Origin: Rhodalgimonas zhirmunskyi
GTDB lineage: Bacteria > Pseudomonadota > Alphaproteobacteria > Rhodobacterales > Rhodobacteraceae
Assembly: GCA_030848925.1 (NCBI GenBank)
Contig: JANFFA010000001.1
Coordinates: 1,054,001 to 1,118,000 of the forward strand
DNA: 64,000 nt
Reading direction: 5' to 3'
Shown here: positions 50,916 to 60,722 of the stretch, one piece after another
How positions within the stretch are numbered: position 1 is the stretch's first letter
How the letters are laid out: the number at the start of each line of letters is the position of its first letter
Position numbers and translations under genes: made by a program
The notes under the pieces: generated by a model
The model's database searches: none
The model's input: the letters and a program-made list of their open reading frames with translations, nothing else
What the model was told of the DNA's origin: nothing

Positions 50916-52874
50916 ATGGACACTGCGCGCCACTGGCCAGACACGCAGGCGCCTGCGGAAGATTTTGGCAGGTTCCTGCTTGAAAACGGTACAATCTCGG
51001 CCGCACAGCTCATGTCCGCCCGCGCGGTGCAGGCCAACAGCCAAAGTTCCGTTGATCGCATCCTGATCGCCGAAGGCGCCGTCTCGCCAGAAGACATAGC
51101 CGTTGCGATCGCCCAGTTTCACGGCCTTCGCCAAATAGACCTTCGCCTTGAGCCGCCCGATCGCTCGCTCTGCGAAGTTTTGCCCCTGCGGCTTTGCCTA
51201 AACCATTCGGTCATCCCCTGGCGTCGCGATGGGGATGTGATCCTGATAGCGGTCTCCCGGATCGAAGATTTCGCCACCGCCCTCGCTATCCTCGGCAACG
51301 ACGCTCCCGCTGCAAAGGCGGTCATCGCCACAAAAAGCGATATCCACGCCGCTCTTGCAAAGAGCCATCGCGCGACCCTCACACCGCAAGCATCGGCGCG
51401 CGTGCCGGCCCCTGAAAGCTGTAGAAATTGGGGGGCCGTCGGAAACCGGCGGTTGATCCTCCCTCTCGGGCTGATCGCGGTGTTGATGACCCTGACCGCG
51501 GTTTACCCCCGCTTGATCTTCGCTTTTCTCGCCGCATGGGCCAGCATCACCCTGTTTATCGCCGCCGGTTTCAAAATTGCGGCTTACATCGCACATCTTT
51601 CACGTCCATCACCCTCGGACCCGCCTGACAATCACCGGGCGGAAACACCAACAGAGCCCTCGTACGAGGATGGGCTGGAAGTCGAATTGCCGCGCGTGTC
51701 GGTGCTCGTCCCCCTTTTCAAGGAAAGCGAGATTGCGAAAAGCCTTCTCAAACGGCTGTCGCGCCTGACTTACCCCAAGCCACTGCTCGACGTCGTGCTG
51801 GTTCTCGAGGAAAACGATCACCTCACGCGTGATACCATCGCAGCCAGTGACCTGCCGCCGTGGATACGCGTGATCGAGGTGCCCGATGACAAGTTGAAAA
51901 CCAAGCCGCGCGCGATGAATTATGCGCTGGATTTTTGCGATGGAGAGATCATTGGGATCTGGGACGCAGAAGATGCGCCAGCCCCAGATCAGATCACCAC
52001 TGTCGTCGAAGAATTCCACCAGGCCGCCGATGACGTGGTCTGCCTGCAAGGTGTTCTCGATTACTACAACAGCCGCCAGAACTGGCTCGCGCGGTGTTTC
52101 ACCGTCGAATACGCGGCCTGGTTCCGGGTAGTTCTCCCCGGTATGGCTCGGCTTGGCTTTTCGATCCCTCTCGGCGGCACAACACTGTTTTTTCGCCGTG
52201 ATGTATTGGAAGAGATCGGCGGTTGGGATGCGCACAACGTGACCGAAGATGCCGACCTTGGCTTTCGCCTCGCACGTCACGGCTATCGCACCAAGGTGAT
52301 CCCGACAGTCACCGGAGAGGAAGCCAATTGCCATTTCTGGCCGTGGATCCGGCAGCGGTCGCGCTGGCTCAAGGGATACATGATCACCTATCTCGTCCAC
52401 ATGCGCCGCCCGCTCAGGCTATACCGCCAACTAGGCTCGCTGAAATTTTGGGGGTTCCAAGCTCATTTCGTGACAGCACTTTCACAGTTCATGCTGGCAC
52501 CTGTTCTATGGTCGTTCTGGCTGGTGCTTCTCGGGTTGCCTCACCCGCTTGATCCGCTTGTTGGGCGCGAAATCATGCTCGCGCTCGGCTTGTCATTCTT
52601 GACCGTCGAAGTCGTCAATGTGCTGGTCAATGCGACTGCTGTTTCCGGTGAAGATCACCGGCATTTGCTGCCTTGGGTGCCAACCTTGCATTTTTATTAC
52701 CCGCTCGGTGCGATCGCCGCTTACAAAGCCCTGTGGGAATTGGTTTTCCAACCCTTTTACTGGGACAAGACACAGCACGGGCATTCGCTAAAGCCGCGGA
52801 AGCGGTCCCTCTTTTCGTCACGCCACTCTTCCGGCGGCGCTCTCAACCCGCCGCATCAAGCATCAAACGAGTGA
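50916..52874 (+). CDS. MshEN-like domain fused to a membrane GT2 glycosyltransferase
   Basis: 652 aa. Residues about 15-145 resemble the GspE/MshE N-terminal c-di-GMP-binding domain, with two 24-residue-type motifs (FGRFLLENGTISAAQL and DRILIAEGAVSPEDIAVAI). Two membrane helices follow (about 175-225), then a processive GT2 domain with VLVPLFKES, DAEDAPAPD, TEDADLGFRL and QRSRWLKG, and C-terminal helices. Probably makes or exports an exopolysaccharide under c-di-GMP control. A CtrA site precedes it. Its 3' end overlaps the convergent gntR by 32 bp. Confidence 0.85.
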   Translation: MDTARHWPDTQAPAEDFGRFLLENGTISAAQLMSARAVQANSQSSVDRILIAEGAVSPEDIAVAIAQFHGLRQIDLRLEPPDRSLCEVLPLRLCLNHSVIPWRRDGDVILIAVSRIEDFATALAILGNDAPAAKAVIATKSDIHAALAKSHRATLTPQASARVPAPESCRNWGAVGNRRLILPLGLIAVLMTLTAVYPRLIFAFLAAWASITLFIAAGFKIAAYIAHLSRPSPSDPPDNHRAETPTEPSYEDGLEVELPRVSVLVPLFKESEIAKSLLKRLSRLTYPKPLLDVVLVLEENDHLTRDTIAASDLPPWIRVIEVPDDKLKTKPRAMNYALDFCDGEIIGIWDAEDAPAPDQITTVVEEFHQAADDVVCLQGVLDYYNSRQNWLARCFTVEYAAWFRVVLPGMARLGFSIPLGGTTLFFRRDVLEEIGGWDAHNVTEDADLGFRLARHGYRTKVIPTVTGEEANCHFWPWIRQRSRWLKGYMITYLVHMRRPLRLYRQLGSLKFWGFQAHFVTALSQFMLAPVLWSFWLVLLGLPHPLDPLVGREIMLALGLSFLTVEVVNVLVNATAVSGEDHRHLLPWVPTLHFYYPLGAIAAYKALWELVFQPFYWDKTQHGHSLKPRKRSLFSSRHSSGGALNPPHQASNE

Positions 52875-53493
52875 CATAGGCTTGGGAAATGTGCTCCTTG
52901 AGCATCTTTTTCGCCGCTTCTTCATCGCCCGCCTCAATCGCCCTTACGATCCTATCGTGTTCATCGAGTGCCGTCGGCCCGCGCCCTTCCGCTGCAAGAG
53001 AGGTCGTCGCCATCAAGGCCATCGACTGATGCACGAGGGTGAGTTGCTGCACCAGAAACCGATTATGCGAGGCAAGGTGTATCTGGCGGTGAAACCGTCG
53101 GTTCGCCCGCGCGAGTGCTGCCGGATCATCAGCCAGCTTGCGATCCTCTTCAACCATATCACGCAGAACACGAACCTCTTCGGCGGTGGCATGTTTGGCA
53201 GCCAATCGTGCTGCCAACCCTTCGAGTTCTGCGCGCACTGTATAGAGCTCGGCCAACTGGTTGTGATCGAGTGACGCCACGATAAGGCTTCGGCCGTCCC
53301 GTTTCAGCAGTTGTTGTGTTTCAAGCCTCTGCAAAGCCTCGCGAATGGGTGTACGCGAAACACCGAAACGCTCTGCCAGATCGCTTTCGACCAATCGGTC
53401 ACCCGGACGAAACTCCCCAAGATCGATCGCGTCAAGGATGAGTGAGTAGGCATCTTTATTGACCGTTTTCTGATTTGCTTGCGGCTCTTTCAT
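52843..53493 (-). CDS. GntR-family (FCD) transcriptional regulator
   Basis: 216 aa. Winged HTH (FRPGDRLVESDLAERFGVS, RTPIREALQRLE) followed by an FCD domain (NRRFHRQIHLASHNRFL, DEHDRIVRAIEAGD). Ligand and targets are unknown. ATG 53493 is preceded by AAAGGCGTAGGA. The last ten codons overlap the end of the convergent glycosyltransferase gene. Confidence 0.87.
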   Translation of the reverse strand: MKEPQANQKTVNKDAYSLILDAIDLGEFRPGDRLVESDLAERFGVSRTPIREALQRLETQQLLKRDGRSLIVASLDHNQLAELYTVRAELEGLAARLAAKHATAEEVRVLRDMVEEDRKLADDPAALARANRRFHRQIHLASHNRFLVQQLTLVHQSMALMATTSLAAEGRGPTALDEHDRIVRAIEAGDEEAAKKMLKEHISQAYVTRLMLDAAG

Positions 53494-53592
53494 TCCTACG
53501 CCTTTCGGGGAATTTGCAAGATTAGACAGGCAATTCGCCCTCGCCGCAAGGGCACCATTGCGCACACCCCAGACGCCCTCTAGGGTGCGATC

Positions 53593-54240
53593 ATGCCAAA
53601 ATCGTTATTCTCACACGTCGCAACTTGGGTCTTCGACCTTGATAACACCCTCTATCCGCCGCAAGCGCGACTGTTCGATCAGATCGAAGTTAAAATGACG
53701 CAATACGTGATGGACAGTATCGGCGTCGACAGGGCCGAAGCTGATCGCCTGCGTAAGCACTACTGGCGCGAATATGGCACGACCTTGGCAGGTCTCATGC
53801 AAGAGCACGGTGTAGATCCAGCCCCCTACCTTACCGACGTGCACGAAATCTCGCTCCACGCCCTTGAGCCCGATGCCGATCTACGCCGAAGTATCAGCGC
53901 TCTCCCCGGCCGCAAGATCGTTTACACCAATGGGTCGGCCCCATACGCTGGACGAGTGCTGAAGGCACGTGGCCTAGATGAGATATTCGATGCCGTTTAC
54001 GGTGTGGAACATGCCGATTTTCACCCCAAACCCCGCCCAGAAGCGTTCCAGCGCATATTCGAACGTGATGGTCTCGATCCGCGAAACGGCGCCATGTTCG
54101 AAGACGATCCACGCAATTTGAAGGTTCCTCATGCACTGGGCATGCGTACCGTTCACGTGGCGCCTGAAGCTCAGGAAATAGATTACATCCATCACCACAC
54201 ACCAAACCTCGGGGACTTCATCGCCAAGTTGGTCGACTGA
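53593..54240 (+). CDS. HAD-family pyrimidine 5'-nucleotidase
   Basis: 215 aa. HAD motif I is VFDLDNTLYP, motif II YTNGS, motif III KPRPEAF, motif IV FEDDPRNL: the SDT1/pyrimidine-5'-nucleotidase subfamily that removes phosphate from UMP/CMP and related nucleotides. Single gene, divergent from gntR. Confidence 0.87.
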   Translation: MPKSLFSHVATWVFDLDNTLYPPQARLFDQIEVKMTQYVMDSIGVDRAEADRLRKHYWREYGTTLAGLMQEHGVDPAPYLTDVHEISLHALEPDADLRRSISALPGRKIVYTNGSAPYAGRVLKARGLDEIFDAVYGVEHADFHPKPRPEAFQRIFERDGLDPRNGAMFEDDPRNLKVPHALGMRTVHVAPEAQEIDYIHHHTPNLGDFIAKLVD

Positions 54241-54355
54241 ATTGTAACGGAATCCTGATCAGGGAATCGCTCAACTGCGTCAATCTGCAACTGTTCATCT
54301 GAGAGGTTGGCCATTAGTCAGCACCTTTACCAATGCTCACATTCAGGAGACGCAC

Positions 54356-54574
54356 ATGAGCCAGACCGATTCCAAGACCGCCCACGAGATCGATCCCAAG
54401 GCGGAAGCCGCCGAAAACGCGCTGGCCATGAAAATCATCTTGACCGTTCTGGTTCTGATCGTTCTTTGGGGCCTCGCGATCTTCTTCTTCGGGGTTCCCG
54501 GTCTCTACATCCCGGCCGTCATCGCGACGCCTATCATCTACATCCTGCTGATTACCGTCGCCCGGGGCGGCTGA
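54356..54574 (+). CDS. Small two-helix membrane protein, unknown
   Basis: 72 aa. The N-terminal 22 residues are charged and acidic; two helices follow (about 25-46 and 49-69, IILTVLVLIVLWGLAIFFFG and LYIPAVIATPIIYILLITVA). TCAGGAG lies 6 nt upstream, a strong ribosome site, so it is very likely expressed. No family recognised. Confidence 0.75.
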   Translation: MSQTDSKTAHEIDPKAEAAENALAMKIILTVLVLIVLWGLAIFFFGVPGLYIPAVIATPIIYILLITVARGG

Positions 54575-54647
54575 CGCGTCAGCTTGCCGCTTTCCCTCGG
54601 CCCGCGCCCGTTCTAGGGTGCCGCCAATGGCGAAAGGGGACCTGAGC

Positions 54648-55847
54648 ATGGCGCATGATTTCGATATACTCGTGTCCGGCGGCGGCGTCGCCGGGCTCAC
54701 TGCGGCGGCGATCTTCGGCACGGCTGGCTTTTCGGTGCTGTGCGTCGATCCCACGCCGCCAATCATGGAGCGCGATGCCGACGGTGCCGATCTGCGCACC
54801 ACTGCCTTCTTGCAACCCGCCCAAGAACTTCTTGATTTTGCAGGGCTCTGGGAACGCCTGGCGCCACATGCAGCGGAGTTGCAGATCATGCGCATTGTCG
54901 ATGCTGGAGGCGAGCAGCCCGAACCACGTATCACAAAGGATTTCAACGCCTCTGATATCTCGGAGCGGCCATTCGGTTGGAACCTGCCAAACTGGCTTCT
55001 TCGGCGCGAGATGGTTGCCCGGCTCAACGAGTTGGAAAACGTAACCTTCCGCCCCGGAACCGGAACGCGCGCCCTATTTACCCGTGAGAACGAGGCGCGG
55101 GTCACACTTAGCGATGGCGAAGTGATACGCGCAAAGCTTGTGATCGCCGCCGATGGGCGCAATTCGCCGATGCGCGCCGCCGCGGGTATTCCTGTGAACA
55201 CAAGGCGATACGGGCAAAAAGCGTTGGCCTTCGCAGTAACGCACTCCATTCCGCATCAGAACATTTCGACCGAAATTCACCGCTCGGGTGGACCGTTTAC
55301 GCTTGTTCCACTGCCTGACCACCAGGGCCTCCCCTCGTCGGCGGTGGTGTGGATGGAACGCGGCCCCGAGGCCGAGCGCCTCCGCGCCCTCGACAAGGCC
55401 GATTTCGAAGCCGAAATGAACACCCGCTCCTGTTTGCTATATGGCCCACTCACACTTGCGTCGAACCGCACGATCTGGCCAATCATCAACCAAGTGGCCG
55501 AACGGATGTCAGGCGAACGGCTGGCGCTCGTGGCGGAAGCGGCTCATGTTGTACCACCAATCGGTGCGCAGGGTCTCAATATGTCACTTGGCGATATGCG
55601 AGCGCTTCTGGATCTTGTCCAGGCTGCACCCGAACGACTCGGGGGTCGGCAGATGCTCGACGCCTATCACAAGGCGCGTCACCTCGAAGTACGGACTCGA
55701 GCAGCCGGAATCGATATACTCAATCGAGCATCAATGATGGAAGCACAGCCGCTACGCGATCTGCGTGCGGCTGGCCTCAATGCGATTTATTCACTGGCCC
55801 CAGTGCGCAAGACCATGATGCGCCTTGGCCTAGGCGCCCGCGGTTAA
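54648..55847 (+). CDS. UbiH/COQ6-family FAD hydroxylase
   Basis: A 399-aa class A flavoprotein: FAD motif ILVSGGGVAGLTAAAIF, VIAADGRNSPMR (DG motif) and LVAEAAHVVPPIGAQGLNMS (GD-type motif; the usual GDAAH reads EAAH). A likely ring hydroxylase of ubiquinone synthesis. The Gly-Asp to Glu change at the flavin ribityl site is unusual but seen in some UbiH paralogues. AGGGGA precedes ATG 54648. Its stop overlaps the convergent aminotransferase by 4 bp. Confidence 0.85.
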   Translation: MAHDFDILVSGGGVAGLTAAAIFGTAGFSVLCVDPTPPIMERDADGADLRTTAFLQPAQELLDFAGLWERLAPHAAELQIMRIVDAGGEQPEPRITKDFNASDISERPFGWNLPNWLLRREMVARLNELENVTFRPGTGTRALFTRENEARVTLSDGEVIRAKLVIAADGRNSPMRAAAGIPVNTRRYGQKALAFAVTHSIPHQNISTEIHRSGGPFTLVPLPDHQGLPSSAVVWMERGPEAERLRALDKADFEAEMNTRSCLLYGPLTLASNRTIWPIINQVAERMSGERLALVAEAAHVVPPIGAQGLNMSLGDMRALLDLVQAAPERLGGRQMLDAYHKARHLEVRTRAAGIDILNRASMMEAQPLRDLRAAGLNAIYSLAPVRKTMMRLGLGARG

Positions 55848-56971
55848 AGGACTTTGTCGAAAACCGCTTCGAGCCGCTTTAGGGTCGCTGGTACGTCATA
55901 AAGCTTGTCGAGGCCAAAAAGACCCAAGCGGAATGTACTGAAGCCTTCGGGCTCATCACAGGCGAGCGGAACACCAGCAGCAATCTGCATACCTTGTTCC
56001 GCGAACTTCTTGCCGTTCTGGATTCCCGGATCATCGGTGTAGCTCACTACGACTCCCGGTGCGCCGAACCCCTCTGCTGCGACGGATTTGACGCCGCGCG
56101 CTTTCAGCATCGCGCGCACACTATCCCCTAGTTCCCACTGAGCCGCGCGTAGCCGCTCGAAACCATAGTCGCGGGTTTCCTGCATTGTATCTCGGAATGC
56201 ACGTAACGCATCTGTAGGCATTGTGGCGTGATAGGCATGCCCGCCATCTTCATAGGCCTTCATCATCGCGCGCCATTTCTTAAGATCGAGCGCAAAGCTG
56301 TCGGAACTGGTTTCTTCCAATCGCTCCAGACCCTTGTCCGACATCATGACGAGCCCCGCTGATGGAGAAGCTGACCAGCCCTTTTGTGGTGCAGAAATAA
56401 GTACATCGATGCCAAGCGCCTTCATATCGACCCAAGCCGCGCCAGAAGCGATGCAATCGAGCACCATCAACGCGCCCACATCATGTGCCGCGCGCGCCAT
56501 CGCTTCGAGATAGTCATCAGGCAGGATCAGACCCGCCGATGTTTCGACATGCGGCGCGAAAACCACATCTGGTTGCGCTTCGGAAATCGCCGCTGTCACC
56601 TCTTCTATCGGAGCAGGAGCAAACGGGGCGGTTGTACCATTTCCAGTCTGGCGCGCCTTATAAACAGTTGTTTTAGAGGTGAAATTACCAGCTTCGAAAA
56701 TCTGAGACCAACGATATGAGAACCAACCATTTCGCACGATCATCGCATGCTTGTTGTGGGCGAATTGGCGGGCTACGGATTCCATGGCGTAGGTGCCGCC
56801 GCCGGGGACGAGGGCGACGCCATCGGCGTTGTATACTTCTTTCAACATATCCGAGATGTCACGCATAACCTTTTGAAAGGTGGCTGACATGTGGTTGAGC
56901 GAGCGGTCGGTGAAGACCACGGAAAATTCCAACAGGCCGTCGGGATCAACGGTATCGAGCAGAGCAGCCAT
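55844..56971 (-). CDS. Class V aminotransferase (alanine/serine-glyoxylate type)
   Basis: 375 aa. PGGGTYAMESVARQF near the start, VLDCIASGAAWVDMK with the PLP Asp, and the PLP lysine in APQKGWSASPSAG. It is related to serine-glyoxylate and aspartate aminotransferases of class V; substrate unproven. AAGGAGG 5 nt before ATG 56971 clearly sets the start, against an ATG at 56986 that lies inside the ribosome site. Confidence 0.85.
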   Translation of the reverse strand: MAALLDTVDPDGLLEFSVVFTDRSLNHMSATFQKVMRDISDMLKEVYNADGVALVPGGGTYAMESVARQFAHNKHAMIVRNGWFSYRWSQIFEAGNFTSKTTVYKARQTGNGTTAPFAPAPIEEVTAAISEAQPDVVFAPHVETSAGLILPDDYLEAMARAAHDVGALMVLDCIASGAAWVDMKALGIDVLISAPQKGWSASPSAGLVMMSDKGLERLEETSSDSFALDLKKWRAMMKAYEDGGHAYHATMPTDALRAFRDTMQETRDYGFERLRAAQWELGDSVRAMLKARGVKSVAAEGFGAPGVVVSYTDDPGIQNGKKFAEQGMQIAAGVPLACDEPEGFSTFRLGLFGLDKLYDVPATLKRLEAVFDKVL

Positions 56972-57152
56972 CAAGGCCTCCTTCATCACTTGGTTCTTGG
57001 CGCAATGTGACCGCCAACGCACATGAATTGCAATGCTCGATCCCCAGGTAGGACTGCCTTATTCGGGCCACATTTCCCGCCTAATTTTAACAAAATTCGA
57101 AAGACCGAGCAGTCGAACGAAACCGGGGCAAAGCCCCCGAGGCAGGCAGACA

Positions 57153-57240
57153 ATGGCCGACACAACACTTTTGTTGAACGGTTTCAGTATATTGGGCGAC
57201 CCCCCACACCAACAGCAACGCCAGTAATGGCGGTGAGTTA
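57153..57240 (+). pseudogene. Displaced 5' end of the Hint-domain gene (two frameshifts)
   Basis: ATG 57153 opens MADTTLLLNGFSILGDPP. The sequence then makes sense only by moving frame: after a run of six C at 57200-57205 the PPTPTATPV frame takes over, and after 57223 the frame GGELMVHGGD, which is the main gene. Two single-base losses (one in the C run) would restore a continuous N-terminus of about 30 residues. This is either a real inactivation, poly-C phase variation, or sequencing error. Confidence 0.55.
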
Positions 57241-58248
57241 ATGGTGCATGGCGGCGACCGTTTGTTCGAGGATGACGATATCGTAGCCTTTCTTGTGGAA
57301 GGCGCGAACCCGGACGGATCGCTCAACGACAATTCGGTCATCACCGGGATCGTGGTCTATGACAACGCCTCGGACTATTATTATGACAACGCCAAATACA
57401 CCTACTCATCGACCACCGGCGCCAGTGTCGATGTCGGGCGAAATACGATGGGCGACCGCTACCTCGAATTCGATGCAAGCTCGCTGACCTCTTCTGATTC
57501 CGGCGCCCCGAGTCTTGATGAGATCGCGCTATTTGGCGGGATAGATATCTTTGCTGCGATGGCCGAGAGCAAGAAGCCCTTCGAGGTGCCGACCAATGAG
57601 GATATCGACTATAACGGCGATGGCGTAATCTCTCCGGGCGAACAGGGGGATGGAATTTTCTCCTCGGACATCAACCTCCTGACGACGATTTGCTTTTGCG
57701 CTGGCACGCTGATCGAGACCCCTAAGGGGCCGCGAAGGGTCGAGACGCTGATGCCGGGTGACATGGTAAACACCTTGGACCAAGGACCGCAGCCCATCCG
57801 TTGGATCGGGGGCATGCGGTGCAAGGGGGAAGCCGGAAACGCACCTGTGCAGATCAAGTCACAGGCGCTTGGGAATGTGCGTGATCTCTGGGTTTCGCAG
57901 AACCACCGGATGATGGTGTCCGGAGCATGGGCTGAGTTGCTCTTTGGCGAGGATCAGGTCCTTGTCGCGGCCAAGCATCTTGTGAATGATGACACGATCC
58001 GGATCATCGCGCGAGAAGAGGTGATTTATTACCACTTCCTGTTTGATGACCATCAGATCGTTTTTGCCGAAGGCGCACCGAGCGAGAGTCTTTACCCCGG
58101 GCCACAAGGGCTGAACGCAATTAGCGAAGTCGAACGCGATGAAATTCTTGAGCTTTTTCCCGAACTGGGCAATGCCGATCATGACCGCCCGACATCGCGC
58201 CAAGCGTTGCGCGCCTATGAGGCCGAAGCGCTTTTGATGTCAGCCTGA
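57241..58248 (+). CDS. Hint-domain (Hint_2) secreted-type protein
   Basis: 335 aa as annotated from ATG 57241. N-terminal acidic, Asp/Tyr-rich region with calcium-binding-like NEDIDYNGDGVISPGE (about 118-133), then a Hint_2 (hedgehog/intein) autoprocessing domain: CFCAGTLIETPKGPRRVE, LDQGPQPIRWIG, SQNHRMMV. Family members in Rhodobacterales are thought to be type I-secreted. The natural start is probably at 57153 but is out of frame. Confidence 0.8.
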   Translation: MVHGGDRLFEDDDIVAFLVEGANPDGSLNDNSVITGIVVYDNASDYYYDNAKYTYSSTTGASVDVGRNTMGDRYLEFDASSLTSSDSGAPSLDEIALFGGIDIFAAMAESKKPFEVPTNEDIDYNGDGVISPGEQGDGIFSSDINLLTTICFCAGTLIETPKGPRRVETLMPGDMVNTLDQGPQPIRWIGGMRCKGEAGNAPVQIKSQALGNVRDLWVSQNHRMMVSGAWAELLFGEDQVLVAAKHLVNDDTIRIIAREEVIYYHFLFDDHQIVFAEGAPSESLYPGPQGLNAISEVERDEILELFPELGNADHDRPTSRQALRAYEAEALLMSA

Positions 58249-58259
58249 CCGGAGGCGAC

Positions 58260-58718
58260 TTAGCCAATCGGCCCTTCCAGCCGTTCTTCTGAGAGAAGCA
58301 CGTTGGCCTCGACGTCCCCTGCCCCGGGCAGCGTCATGATGCGGCGGCGCAGGATGCGTTCGAAATCGGCGATGTCGCGCGCGACGACGCGCAGGCGGTA
58401 GTCATAGAGGCCCAGCACGTGTTCGACCGTCTGCACCTCGGGGATGGCGGCGACGGCGCGTTCGAAATCGGACAGGCTGACCCGGCCCTTGAGTGCCAGT
58501 TTCACGCCAAGAAATACGGTCACCCCGAAGCCCAGCTTTTCACGATCGAGGATCAGGCGACGCCCCCGGATCACGCCCGCCTCTTCCAGACGGTTGATCC
58601 GGCGCCATGCTTGCGGCTGGGAGAGGCCAAGACGGCGGCCGAGTTCGGTTGTTTTCACCCGGGCATCGCGGCGCAGGGCGCGCAGGATTTCGCGGTCGAT
58701 CTCGTCAATTTCGATCAT
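58260..58718 (-). CDS. Lrp/AsnC-family regulator 1
   Basis: 152 aa: N-terminal HTH (DREILRALRRDARVKTTELG, then RRLGLSQPQAWRRINRLE) and RAM/ligand domain (VEHVLGLYDYRLRVVARD). It is coupled by a 4-bp overlap to the upstream paralogue. Such regulators sense amino acids; the pair faces ilvC, so branched-chain amino acids are likely effectors. Confidence 0.9.
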   Translation of the reverse strand: MIEIDEIDREILRALRRDARVKTTELGRRLGLSQPQAWRRINRLEEAGVIRGRRLILDREKLGFGVTVFLGVKLALKGRVSLSDFERAVAAIPEVQTVEHVLGLYDYRLRVVARDIADFERILRRRIMTLPGAGDVEANVLLSEERLEGPIG

Positions 58719-59170
58719 AGCGGCAGCGCCTCGTTCGATTTGAGCCGGGCGACATGCATCAGCGGTTCGATATCGGAGATATGCGGCAGGGTGAGGATCT
58801 GGGTGCGATAGATCTGTTGATAGTGCGCCATGTCCCGCGCGATGACCCAGAGGCGAGTATCAACGCGGCCGATAAAGGTTTGAATTTCCAGCACTTCTGG
58901 CAATTCACGCGCTGCGGCGAGGAACTCGTCAAAGGCGCGAGGTTGGGTCTTGTCCAGCGTGATGCGCAGGCTGACTTCGACCGTGTAACCGAGCGCCTGC
59001 CAATCGATCACGGCCTCTTGCCCGAGGATGACACCTTCGGCCTCCATCCTCTCGATCCGTCGCCAACAGGATGCTTGCGACAACCCGCAGAGGTCGGCGA
59101 GGGTGGAGTTGGATTGGGACGGGTCGGCCTGAAGGTGGCGGAGAATACGGCGGTCTGTGTCGTCTAGCAT
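58715..59170 (-). CDS. Lrp/AsnC-family regulator 2
   Basis: 151 aa: HTH with LADLCGLSQASCWRRIERME and RAM domain (EVLEIQTFIGRVDTRLWVIA). First of two overlapping Lrp genes, divergent from ilvC with 167 bp between starts. The two proteins share the plan and about a third of the residues by eye, so they may form hetero-oligomers. Confidence 0.9.
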   Translation of the reverse strand: MLDDTDRRILRHLQADPSQSNSTLADLCGLSQASCWRRIERMEAEGVILGQEAVIDWQALGYTVEVSLRITLDKTQPRAFDEFLAAARELPEVLEIQTFIGRVDTRLWVIARDMAHYQQIYRTQILTLPHISDIEPLMHVARLKSNEALPL

Positions 59171-59200
59171 ATTTTCGTCACTATTCGATTTTTCAGTGCA

Positions 59201-59229
59201 TGGATATTTCTGTTATCACGAGATATCCA
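59201..59229. promoter_or_regulatory. Candidate Lrp operator between lrp and ilvC
   Basis: TGGATAT (59201-59207) and ATATCCA (59223-59229) form a perfect inverted repeat, 22 bp centre to centre (two helical turns), in an AT-rich stretch. Size and symmetry suit an Lrp-type octamer site. Confidence 0.5.
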
Positions 59230-59268
59230 CAAATTACATAGATTTCTATCACCAGAGCGGGGCTATGA

Positions 59269-60360
<1,092 letters not shown>

Positions 60361-60384
60361 GCCAGGGGAACACCCCTTGCGATT

Positions 60385-60418
60385 GGGCCCTGTCGGGAAC
60401 GGCGGGGCCCTTTTTGTT
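60385..60418 (+). terminator. Terminator of ilvC
   Basis: GGGCCC (60385-60390) pairs with GGGCCC (60405-60410), with partial pairing inside the 14-nt interval, followed by TTTTTGTT. It begins 24 bp after the stop. Confidence 0.85.
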
Positions 60419-60578
60419 AATCGTGCGAACGCCCGAACGGCGCAACGCACGGTAAAAAAAGGCGCAGAAAAATCTATTCGCCGAGAGGCGGTGCGCGTCC
60501 GCCGCAACGGCCAAGCCCTTGATACCATTGAAACTGCAGCGCCCCGAGCGGGCGAAAAGTGCCGAATATGCACGCAAC

Positions 60579-60624
60579 GGTTAAAATCGAAGGGGTGTCT
60601 GCATCCCGCCTGAAATGCGTCTGC
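60579..60624 (-). repeat. GCAGACG phased repeat, reversed (copy D)
   Basis: On the minus strand GCAGACG starts at 60624, a degenerate TCAGGCG at 60613 and GCAGAC at 60602, 11 bp apart; TTAACC follows at 60584, about one turn closer than in copies A-C. It lies between convergent ilvC and glmM. A second GTTAAC is at 60665 on the plus strand. Confidence 0.6.
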
Positions 60625-60722
60625 ATTCCGTATGGCAGGCGAACAGGATTTTGCCCCGCCTTGGCGTTAACCGGATCTTGAGACTTTGGTTCAGACGACC
60701 CCCGAGGCAGACGCCCCCAGTG

